A DNA stretch of 20,353 bases, taken from assembly GCA_016793305.1 (NCBI GenBank), contig JAEUHU010000385.1:1-20353 (forward strand). The letters run 5' to 3'. The notes under the pieces were generated by a model. That model saw only the letters and a program-made list of their open reading frames with translations. It had not been told where the DNA came from and did no database searches. This document shows, in pieces, positions 9,403 to 15,945 of this stretch. Source of the DNA: Planctomycetota bacterium. Its GTDB lineage: Bacteria > Planctomycetota > UBA1135 > UBA2386. Numbering within the stretch: the first letter of the stretch is position 1; the number at the start of each line of letters is the position of its first letter. A program made the translations under genes and the position numbers.

Positions 9403-9545
9403 TCGGCCAAGGTGATCGGCCACGCCGCTGCGCGGCGGCGCCGATCAGACCTCCCCAGCGCGCCGCCACCGCGGCGTTGGCTACGCGGCGACGACCAACG
9501 CACTCGACGCCGCTGCGGCGCGAACCAGCGGCCACGCCGCCGCGG
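9399..9545 (+). repeat. Cluster of GC-rich inverted repeats between lipoprotein gene and argJ
   Basis: Several palindromes follow one another. TGATCGGC (9413-9420) pairs with GCCGATCA (9440-9447) around an inner stem CGCCGC/GCGGCG (9423-9428/9432-9437, loop TGC). The outer arm also occurs as CTGATCGGC at 9399-9407, so two alternative hairpins are possible. CGCCGC-CACC-GCGGCG is at 9461-9476, GCGTTGG/CCAACGC at 9474-9480 and 9495-9501, and CGCCGC-T-GCGGCG at 9508-9520. The 12-mer CGGCCACGCCGC occurs at 9417-9428 and 9529-9540. The first hairpin begins at the lipoprotein stop codon and may end that transcript, but no T-run follows. Confidence 0.6.
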
Positions 9546-9602
9546 ACCATTTCGCGCGACTGGCTCGGAGCACCCTCGGGAGCTCGCTATCGTCCGGCCG
9601 CC

Positions 9603-10790
9603 ATGACGGTCCAACTCGCTCCGGTTCCCGACCACACGCCGTTGCCGACCGGTTTCCGCGCCGCGGGTGTGCACTGCGGCCTGAAGAAGGGCGGGCAGCT
9701 CGACCTGGGGCTGCTGCTCGCGGACAAGGCCGTCGACGCAGCGGCGATCTACACGACGAACCAGCTCGTCGGGGCCCACGTGCATCTGTGCCGCGAGCAC
9801 CTCCGCAGGAGCCAAGGCAAGGTTCGCGCCGTGTTGGTGAACGCTCGGAATGCCAACTGTGCGACCGGCGAGCAAGGCATCGCCGACGCGCGGGCCTGCT
9901 GCGCAGCCTTGGCGCACAGGCTTGGCTGCCCGACCGAGCACGTGCTGATGGCGAGCACCGGACCGATCGGTGCCCCCCTCCCGACCGAGCGCATCCTCGG
10001 TCACCTCGACGCGCTGCTCGCCGCGGCGAGCCCAGACGGAGCCATGGCGTTCGCGCGCGCGATCATGACCACCGACACCTACCCGAAGGCCGTGCACCAT
10101 CCCGCGACTGCTGGCGCGGTCACCGGCTTCGCCAAAGGGTCGGGGATGATCCACCCGAACATGGCGACCATGCTCGGCTTCCTGGTCACCGACGGGGGCA
10201 CGGCAGGGGCCGACCCCACAGGCCTTCTCCGGCGCGTCGCCGACCGCAGCTTCCACCGCACCACCGTCGACGGCGACACGTCCCCGAACGACACCCTGCT
10301 GCTCCTCGCCGGCGGCACCAGCGGCGGCTCGGCCCCGGCACTCGAACAGACCCTGACCCAGGTGGGCCAGAGCCTCGCCCGCACCATCGCCGCCGACGGC
10401 GAAGGCGCCACCCGCCTCGTCACGGTCCAAGTCCGCGGGGCCCGCAGCGAGCTCGAGGCGACCACGGTGGGCCGCGTCGTCGCGACCAGCCCGCTGGTCA
10501 AGACCGCCGTGGCTGGCCGCGACCCCAACTGGGGCCGCATCCTGTCGGCAGCCGGTCGCGCGGGCGTGAGCTTCCCGACGGATCGCGCACGCGTCTGGGT
10601 CGGCCCAGCCGACGTCTACAGCGGTGGACGCCCCCATCCCGAGAACGAGCCCTTGGCCCACCGCCACTTGGTCGAAGGCCTCGAGATCGTGCTCGGCGTC
10701 GACCTGGCCGTCGGCGACGCCGCGGCCGACGTCTGGACCTGCGACTTCACCGCCGACTACGTGCAGATCAACGCCGACTACCGCAGCTGA
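9603..10790 (+). CDS. argJ: Glutamate N-acetyltransferase / bifunctional ornithine acetyltransferase (ArgJ)
   Basis: Transfers the acetyl group of N-acetylornithine to glutamate, releasing ornithine and regenerating N-acetylglutamate; some members also use acetyl-CoA. It has 395 residues. The self-cleavage site is intact: KGSGMIHPNMATMLGF, where the chain should break before the nucleophile T189 to give alpha and beta subunits. The oxyanion-hole residues T119-G120 are in ASTGPIG, with Pro where Val is common. The C-terminus ends INADYRS, as typical. The start is the ATG at 9603, which begins the family-like N-terminus; no clear ribosome binding site precedes it. A TATCGT at 9588-9593 resembles a -10 and would give a nearly leaderless message. 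Together with the GNAT synthase 4 kb upstream this implies the cyclic acetyl pathway. Its 3' end overlaps the opposing trmO-like gene by 13 bases. Confidence 0.95.
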   Translation: MTVQLAPVPDHTPLPTGFRAAGVHCGLKKGGQLDLGLLLADKAVDAAAIYTTNQLVGAHVHLCREHLRRSQGKVRAVLVNARNANCATGEQGIADARACCAALAHRLGCPTEHVLMASTGPIGAPLPTERILGHLDALLAAASPDGAMAFARAIMTTDTYPKAVHHPATAGAVTGFAKGSGMIHPNMATMLGFLVTDGGTAGADPTGLLRRVADRSFHRTTVDGDTSPNDTLLLLAGGTSGGSAPALEQTLTQVGQSLARTIAADGEGATRLVTVQVRGARSELEATTVGRVVATSPLVKTAVAGRDPNWGRILSAAGRAGVSFPTDRARVWVGPADVYSGGRPHPENEPLAHRHLVEGLEIVLGVDLAVGDAAADVWTCDFTADYVQINADYRS

Positions 10791-11374
10791 CCACGCCTGC
10801 GGTAGACCTGCGGTGGCTCCAAGCCCTTCTCCTCCCACCAGGTTCGGTGGTCCAAAGCGGCTGCATCGAGGGTCGCCACGTAGCCCATGCGCGCGTCGGG
10901 CACGCTGTCGCAGTAGGGCAGGTAGGGCTTGAGGTCGAGCACGGGCGTGCCGTCGAGCAGATCGTGGTCGGCGATGTGGAGCACCCGCTTCTCGATGCGC
11001 AGCAGGCGCACGCACGACAGCCCGATCGGGTTCGGACGTTGCGGAGAACGGGTCGCGAAGACACCTCGCTTGCGCCGATCGCGCGGGGGCTGCACCTGGA
11101 GCGGGCGGCCGCGGGCGAGGTGGCACCAGAACAGGACCCACAGATGGCTGAAACCATCGAGGTCGGGCAGCCCGTTCTGCATGCCCTGCACGAGTTCGAT
11201 CCGGCCCTCGCTGCCGCGGCCGAGCCCGCTCTGCCGCGGCGCCTCATGATGCGTGACCTGGGCCGACCGCACGTGCCCGATCGGGGTGAGGGAGATCGGA
11301 CTCGCGGCGGGTTCGGCGGAAGCCGGCGCGCGGCACCTTCGTCCACCTGCGGCGCTGGCTCGCTTCGAGGACAT
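10778..11374 (-). CDS. trmO: TrmO/TsaA-family tRNA (adenine-N6) methyltransferase
   Basis: A 198-residue protein of the UPF0066/TsaA family. E. coli TrmO N6-methylates the t6A37 base of threonine tRNAs using SAM. Family motifs are clear: ISLTPIGHVRS at residues 27-37, RKRGVFATRSPQRPNPIGLS at 101-120 and DGTPVLDLKPYLPY at 141-154. The protein is shorter than E. coli TrmO (about 235 residues), with little after the core domain. The ATG at 11374 is chosen because upstream extension would run into the preceding lysM gene; the first 26 residues before the domain are low-complexity Ala/Arg/Ser. The gene follows the LysM lipoprotein by 14 bases on the same strand and probably shares its transcript. 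No good ribosome binding site is visible. The last 13 bases lie antisense to the end of argJ. Confidence 0.85.
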   Translation of the reverse strand: MSSKRASAAGGRRCRAPASAEPAASPISLTPIGHVRSAQVTHHEAPRQSGLGRGSEGRIELVQGMQNGLPDLDGFSHLWVLFWCHLARGRPLQVQPPRDRRKRGVFATRSPQRPNPIGLSCVRLLRIEKRVLHIADHDLLDGTPVLDLKPYLPYCDSVPDARMGYVATLDAAALDHRTWWEEKGLEPPQVYRRRGQLR

Positions 11375-11388
11375 GGCCGGTCGCACCG

Positions 11389-11865
11389 TCAGCGGGGCTT
11401 CGGCTTCGGGATCTTCACTTCCCGACCAGGCCGCAGCCGCAGCACGTCGCGCTCGGTCCACCCGTTCAGCCGCATGATCTCCGGGTAGCGCGTGCCGTCA
11501 CCGAGGTGGCGCTTGGCGAGATGTGTCAGGGTCTCGCGTGGAGCCAGCGTCACCACGAAGTAGTCGAGGGGCGGCTGCTCGGTCGGTGCTGGCGGCGGCA
11601 CGGGCGGCGTGTCGGTCCCGAGCTCGGTCGGACCCTGTGTCTGGACGGGCCGAGGGCTCGGTTCCGAAGGGGCCGCCGGCTGTTCCCGGAGCAAGTGCGG
11701 CGCCTCGACGGCAACGCCCAGGTTCGCCAGAGTGCCGCGCAACGACGCCGCGTCCCCGCCGAGTTCGAGCACCAGGGTGCCATCGCTCGGTACGGCCGCA
11801 GCGTGCCCGTCCGAGCAGGCCGCGGCGAGGCAAGGCAGAGCGAGTGCGAACAGGGCGCGCAGCAT
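11389..11865 (-). CDS. LysM-domain lipoprotein
   Basis: A 158-residue exported protein. The signal peptide MLRALFALALPCLAAAC ends in a lipobox with lipidated C17. A short region (residues about 25-60) containing TLVLELGGDAASLRGTLANL is followed by a Pro/Glu/Thr-rich linker (63-99). A single LysM domain (102-153) begins YFVVTLAPRETLTHLAKRHL and ends RLRPGREVKIPK. LysM domains bind peptidoglycan glycan strands, so the protein probably ties the outer membrane to the wall or attaches to it. It has no catalytic domain. The start is the ATG at 11865, which begins the signal peptide; the open frame upstream overlaps psd antisense and is not protein-like. It is divergent from psd and followed 14 bases later by trmO. 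Confidence 0.8.
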   Translation of the reverse strand: MLRALFALALPCLAAACSDGHAAAVPSDGTLVLELGGDAASLRGTLANLGVAVEAPHLLREQPAAPSEPSPRPVQTQGPTELGTDTPPVPPPAPTEQPPLDYFVVTLAPRETLTHLAKRHLGDGTRYPEIMRLNGWTERDVLRLRPGREVKIPKPKPR

Positions 11866-12042
11866 GGTCGGATCTTGCCACGTCGAGGCCGGTGGCGCCA
11901 AGGCATCGAGGCGCCGGCACGGGCCGCCCCGCTCGCGCACCGACGACCAAGGCCGCGAGGCTGCGGTTCCGGCGACAGCGCTTGCGCCGCGGATCGAGCC
12001 TGGCGAACGTGTGCCCCAGCGCCCGCCGGCGCCTCCTTCCCC
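11866..12042. promoter_or_regulatory. Divergent intergenic region lysM / psd
   Basis: These 177 bases separate the minus-strand LysM lipoprotein and plus-strand psd, so both promoters should lie here. The segment is uniformly GC-rich and I see no convincing -35/-10 pair. The self-complementary GGCGCC occurs twice, around 11892-11917, and could form an imperfect hairpin. Confidence 0.35.
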
Positions 12043-12819
12043 GTGCGCCGCCTGCTGCTCACCCTGCTGCCGAAGGTCGCGTTGTCCCGACTGTGCGGGC
12101 TCGCCACCTCGATCCCCTTGCCGACGCCACTGCGCGGTCGCTTGTTCCGGTGGTTCGCCGGCCGCTACGGCGCCTCGCTCGACGAGATCGACGGCCCGCC
12201 AGAGCAGTTCCGCAGCCTGCAGGCGTTCTTCCGCCGCGCGCTGCGCGCAGGGGCCCGCCCGATCGCCGACTCCAGGCTGGTGTGGCCGTGCGACGGCCGC
12301 ATCGTGACGGCCGGGCCGATCCTCGGCACCCGCATCCCGCAGGTGAAGGGGCAGGACTACGAACTCGGCGAGCTGGTCGGCGATCCCGCCCTCGCCGCGC
12401 GGCTGGCGGGCGGCAGCCAGGCCACCGTCTACCTCGCACCGGGCGACTACCACCGGGTGCATGCCCCGTTCGCCGCGACCATCGAACGGGTCCAGGCGAT
12501 CGCCGGAACCTTGTTCCCGGTCAATCCGCCGGCCGTGGCGTGCATCCCACGCCTGTTCGCGCGCAACAGCCGGCACGTGTTCCACTGTCGGCTCGACGAC
12601 GGCACGGCCGCGGCGGTCGTGATGGTCGGCGCCTACAATGTCGGCGGTACACGGATCAGCAGGGAACGAGGCCCCGTGCAAGCAGGCGACGAGATCGGCC
12701 AGTTCGGCTTCGGATCCACGGTGGTCGTGCTGCTCGGCAGGACGGGGCCGGGCTTCCCCGATCTGCCGCCACAGCAGCGCGTGCGCATGGGCGGCCCGGT
12801 CGAAGTCCCGACGGCCTGA
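12043..12819 (+). CDS. psd: Phosphatidylserine decarboxylase proenzyme (Psd)
   Basis: Converts phosphatidylserine to phosphatidylethanolamine at the inner membrane. The 258 residues align with the whole bacterial Psd core from the first residues (LLLTLLPKVALSRLCG resembles the E. coli N-terminus), which sets the GTG at 12043 as start. The probable catalytic triad for self-processing is D84 (in WPCDGRIV), H140 (in GDYHRVHAP, with H137 before it) and S225 in GFGSTV, where cleavage would turn the Ser into the pyruvoyl group and release a short alpha chain of about 34 residues. It ends in EVPTA without extension. The open frame extends back past 11865 but that part is antisense to lysM. No phosphatidylserine synthase lies next to it. 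A small hairpin CCCCG/CGGGG (12859-12876) lies in the convergent gap with the next gene. Confidence 0.93.
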   Translation: MRRLLLTLLPKVALSRLCGLATSIPLPTPLRGRLFRWFAGRYGASLDEIDGPPEQFRSLQAFFRRALRAGARPIADSRLVWPCDGRIVTAGPILGTRIPQVKGQDYELGELVGDPALAARLAGGSQATVYLAPGDYHRVHAPFAATIERVQAIAGTLFPVNPPAVACIPRLFARNSRHVFHCRLDDGTAAAVVMVGAYNVGGTRISRERGPVQAGDEIGQFGFGSTVVVLLGRTGPGFPDLPPQQRVRMGGPVEVPTA

Positions 12820-12876
12820 CTGCAAAGCACCCAGAACGCAAGGGCGAGCCGTAGCAGCCCCCGCGGCCGACCGGGG

Positions 12877-14463
12877 TCAGCCGCCGACGGCGCGCAGCGC
12901 GACCTTGGCTTCGTCGCCGGCGCGACCGCGCGTGCGCGTCGCCAGGTGCTGCAGCAGGTCCGTGCCGAAGCGCCGTTCGGCCCCCACGCTGGCCGCGAAG
13001 TGCGTCGCCAGCCGCAACAGCAGCTCCGGCGTCACCGCGTTCTCCTTGCGCAACCGCTCCAGCAGCGGGAATCCGTCGCGCACCAGCGACACGAAGAACC
13101 CCATGGTCGGATTGCCCGGTGCCTCCGATTCCCCGGCGGGCATCGTCGCGTCGTGCAGCAGCTTGGTCAGCGCCAACTGGTAGCGGACCTCGACGTCGCC
13201 ATGCGGCGTCGACACGAGGCGCGCCAACACGTGCAGCGCTTCGGCGCGACGGCCGGCACGCCGCAGACGCACACAGCTCTCGACCAGCACCGGCACGATC
13301 TTGGCGCCAGGGGCCGCGAGCACCACGTCGAGCAGCTGGTCGCACAGCCGCGGTTGGCTGCCAAGGGTCCGGATCGCCCGTTCGGCGAGGCCGCGCACGA
13401 ACTTCGGCGGCAGCTGCGGTGCCAGTCGCAGCAGGACCGACGTCGCGGTCTCCGCCACAGCCGGCAGCCGGGTCGTGATCAGCAGCCGCAGCACCAGGTC
13501 GGCGGACTTCGGGTTGTGGGCCAGCGCCTCGGCGGCGGCGACGCGGAAGCGCTCGTCCGCGTGGTCGATCCACTTCAAGGCGAACTTGGCGAGGTCGGCG
13601 CCCCCGGCGGTACGCAGCATGCGTAGCGCGAACAACCGCTGCTCCGGCTGGCGGGCGGCGAGCAGGCGTTTCAGCACCGGCAAGGCGCCCTCGGGCACTT
13701 CGGGCAGACCGGCCAGCAGCTCGCGCACCGCTTCGTGCACGTCCTTGTGCTGCGGGTCTTCGAGCAGTTCGAGCAGGCTTCGCAGCTGGGGTGCCGACAG
13801 CGTCGTCCCGGCCAGCGCGCGGAACGCCGCGGAACGCACCGACGGCGGGTAGGCATCCTGCGTGTAGCGGTGCAGCAGGGTCTTGGCCCCTTCGCGATCG
13901 ATCCTGGCGAGCACCGTGATCACGTTGCCGAGGCACGACTCGGGCAGCGCGTCTTCGAGGTGCTTGGCGAGTCCTTCGCGGAGCGCCTTGCCGAACCCGG
14001 CCGCGGGCGTCGAGGCCAGTAGGATGCGCGTCGCCGTCGACGACAGGTCCGGCGTCAGCAACGCGCGCACGAAGACCGGCACGGCTTCCTTGCCGGGCGC
14101 GCGGGCGAGCACCGCCAGGATCCGCTGGGCCGCTTCGGCAGGCGCGTCCGGAAACCGCGCGGCGAGCGCCACGTGCGCTGGCCCACCGACGTCGGCGAGC
14201 AGCTGGGCGGCGTGGTCGGCGAGGGGGTCGCCGTCGACCAGCAGGTCCGCGACGATCGCAAGCGCTTCGGCCGTCTGCACCTTGGCGAGCGCGTCGAGGC
14301 AGAACCGGGCCAGCACGGGCGAACGACGTAGCCCTCCTTGCAGGGCCTTCACCACGGCCCCTTCCTTGGCGCGCAGTTCGCCGAGGATCTGGGCAGCGGC
14401 CACCTGGAGTTCGGGCTTCCCTCCCTCCAGCAGTCCGACAATGAGCTTGAGCGTGTCGTTCAT
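12877..14463 (-). CDS. HEAT-repeat-like helical protein of unknown function
   Basis: A 528-residue, probably cytoplasmic protein without signal peptide or membrane segment. It is built almost wholly of paired amphipathic helices rich in Leu, Ala and Arg, with repeated units such as LQVAAAQILGELR, VRSAAFRALAG, RFRVAAAEALAHNPKSADLV and VAETATSVLLRLAP. These fit HEAT/armadillo-like repeats, which usually form a curved scaffold for protein contacts. The last 90 residues (about 440-528) look less repetitive, with MGFFVSLVRDGFPLLERLR, and may be a separate helical cap. The start is the ATG at 14463, supported by AAGGA upstream; the frame stays open 11 codons further, to 14496. No catalytic motif is visible and the neighbours give no function. 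It converges on psd with a 57-base gap. Confidence 0.8.
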   Translation of the reverse strand: MNDTLKLIVGLLEGGKPELQVAAAQILGELRAKEGAVVKALQGGLRRSPVLARFCLDALAKVQTAEALAIVADLLVDGDPLADHAAQLLADVGGPAHVALAARFPDAPAEAAQRILAVLARAPGKEAVPVFVRALLTPDLSSTATRILLASTPAAGFGKALREGLAKHLEDALPESCLGNVITVLARIDREGAKTLLHRYTQDAYPPSVRSAAFRALAGTTLSAPQLRSLLELLEDPQHKDVHEAVRELLAGLPEVPEGALPVLKRLLAARQPEQRLFALRMLRTAGGADLAKFALKWIDHADERFRVAAAEALAHNPKSADLVLRLLITTRLPAVAETATSVLLRLAPQLPPKFVRGLAERAIRTLGSQPRLCDQLLDVVLAAPGAKIVPVLVESCVRLRRAGRRAEALHVLARLVSTPHGDVEVRYQLALTKLLHDATMPAGESEAPGNPTMGFFVSLVRDGFPLLERLRKENAVTPELLLRLATHFAASVGAERRFGTDLLQHLATRTRGRAGDEAKVALRAVGG

Positions 14464-14467
14464 ACCG

Positions 14468-14472
14468 TCCTT
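14468..14472 (-). promoter_or_regulatory. Ribosome binding site of the HEAT-repeat gene
   Basis: AAGGA on the minus strand lies four bases before the ATG at 14463. It supports this start over the ATG at 14496. Confidence 0.5.
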
Positions 14473-14731
14473 GTGCCTCTTGCGCAGGAGCGTCATCCTG
14501 GCAGAGGTCTCGCCCCAAGGCCAGGGAACGGCTTCGCATTATGGCAAAGGAAGGGCGCTCGAACCACTGCCGAAATGGACAGGGCACGAAGTCGTGCATC
14601 CCTCCGATGGCACCGCCCATTGCCGCGTCCATTGCCCCTAGGCGCTTCGTCCGGTGCGGCGGCGGCGTTCCGCAGAACCCCAGCCTTGGCGGGGGCTGCG
14701 CTCGCCCCGTAGGCTCGGCAGGCTGCCTCGG
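14473..14731. promoter_or_regulatory. Divergent intergenic region HEAT protein / glycosyltransferase
   Basis: About 260 bases between two divergent genes. Contains a perfect inverted repeat GCACGA-AG-TCGTGC (14584-14597), a candidate operator, and two copies of CCATTGCC near 14618 and 14630. A locally less GC-rich patch (near 14537-14552, CGCATTATGGCAAAGG) could hold a promoter, but no clear -35/-10 pair is visible. Small open frames here are not protein-like. Confidence 0.4.
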
Positions 14732-15904
14732 ATGCGCGTCCTCTTCGTAGCCCCGTTCCCGATTGCGAGTGGCGCCTCCCACGGCGGCGGCAGCTATCTC
14801 GGCGCGCTGATCGACGCGATGCAGAAGCAAGCCGAGGTCGGGCTGGCGTGCCTCGATGCCACGCCACCGTCAACCCCGGTCGCGCGCGCGGATCAATGGC
14901 TGGCTCGCCATCCACTGCGGCACGGCATGGCCGGCCGGCTCACCAACCTCTGGCGTTGGCGCTCGTCGCCCCTGGTCGCGGCGAAGGCCTGGAACCCCGA
15001 ACTCGCCCGGCTGCTGCAACTGGCCGTCGCAACGTTCCGCCCCGACGTCGCCTGCGTCGAGATGGCGCAGATGGCGCAGTACCTGCCGTTCCTGCACCCG
15101 GTGCCGACGGTGCTGACCGATCACGAAGCCGGGTGCCCGGCGAACGTGCGGACCGGCCTCGGCACCTTCGGGGACGCGCGCGATCGCCGGCTGTGGAGCC
15201 GCTACGTAGCCCGCTGGTTCCCGCGAGCCAGCCTGCTGCAGGCCCTGACGGACGAAGACGCCGCCGAACTCGGCACCCAGCTCGGCCGGCCGGTGTTGGT
15301 TCGCCCACCGGTCGTGTCCCTGCCAGACCACCCGGCCAACGTCGCTGCCGCCCCGCCGCGGGCTCTGTTCCTCGGCGACTTCCGACACGGCCCAAACCCC
15401 GACGCAGCGCACCGGCTGGTTCGCGAGGTGCTCCCGGTCCTGCGACGCAGCGTGCCGGATGCCGAGCTTTGGCTCGCTGGGCCCAACGAAGGCTGCCTTC
15501 GCGACCTCGCCCGGACCCCTGGCGTGAAGGTGCTCGGATTCGTGCCGGACTTGCCGGACCTGTTCCGCCAGGTGCGGCTGCTGCTGGCGCCGCTGTGGTC
15601 GGGCCGCGGGTTCCGGGTCAAGGCCGCGACGGCCCTGGCGCACGGAGTGCCCGTGGTCACCAATGCCCTGGGCGCGCGCGGCCTGCCGGCCCCGCCGCCG
15701 GCCGTCCAGAAGGCCGAAGAGCCGGCCGGGCTCGCCGAGCTGGCGGCTTGCCTGCTGCGTAGTCCGGCGCAGGCGCAGCAGGCGGGCGACGCGGCGTTCA
15801 CCTGGGCGCGCGAACGGCTCGCGCCGGAAGCGGTCGCAGCGACCCAGTTGGCGCGCCTCCGCGCGCTGCTGCAGGGTGGCGCCCGTGCAGCGACACCGAC
15901 CTGA
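14732..15904 (+). CDS. GT-B fold glycosyltransferase, family 4-like
   Basis: A 390-residue soluble glycosyltransferase, probably acting on the cytoplasmic face of the membrane; donor and acceptor are unknown. The N-terminal Rossmann half starts MRVLFVAPFPIASGASHGGG, with the usual Gly-rich acceptor-side loop. The second half starts at FLGDFRHGPNPDAAHRLV (about residue 213), as in Glyco_trans_1_4 members, followed by AELWLAGPN and VKVLGFVPDLPDLF. The donor-site motif reads RVKAATALAHGVPVV: R295 and K297 are kept, but the acidic residue normally found before A-x-A is T300. ATG 14732 is chosen because it directly precedes the first beta strand; the 26 codons upstream are Arg-rich and look non-coding. 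It stands alone, with no other sugar genes nearby, and converges on the radical SAM gene with a 41-base gap. Confidence 0.82.
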   Translation: MRVLFVAPFPIASGASHGGGSYLGALIDAMQKQAEVGLACLDATPPSTPVARADQWLARHPLRHGMAGRLTNLWRWRSSPLVAAKAWNPELARLLQLAVATFRPDVACVEMAQMAQYLPFLHPVPTVLTDHEAGCPANVRTGLGTFGDARDRRLWSRYVARWFPRASLLQALTDEDAAELGTQLGRPVLVRPPVVSLPDHPANVAAAPPRALFLGDFRHGPNPDAAHRLVREVLPVLRRSVPDAELWLAGPNEGCLRDLARTPGVKVLGFVPDLPDLFRQVRLLLAPLWSGRGFRVKAATALAHGVPVVTNALGARGLPAPPPAVQKAEEPAGLAELAACLLRSPAQAQQAGDAAFTWARERLAPEAVAATQLARLRALLQGGARAATPT

Positions 15905-15945
15905 GCGGGCCGGCCGCCGCCGATCCGGTCAGGCGCTCGACTCCC

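Noticed and set aside
11375..11461. Upstream start for the trmO-like gene at 11461
   Set aside because: It would overlap the end of the LysM gene by 73 bases and add only low-complexity residues; ATG 11374 avoids this.
11506..12042. Possible 179-residue N-terminal extension of Psd
   Set aside because: The stretch is antisense to the LysM lipoprotein and lacks similarity to Psd, whose core begins at GTG 12043.
12656..14830. A 724-codon minus-strand open frame overlapping the HEAT-repeat gene
   Set aside because: It is Arg/Ala/Pro-rich shadow coding in very GC-rich DNA, continues into psd antisense, and lacks domain-like sequence; the frame with HEAT repeats and a ribosome binding site is the real one.
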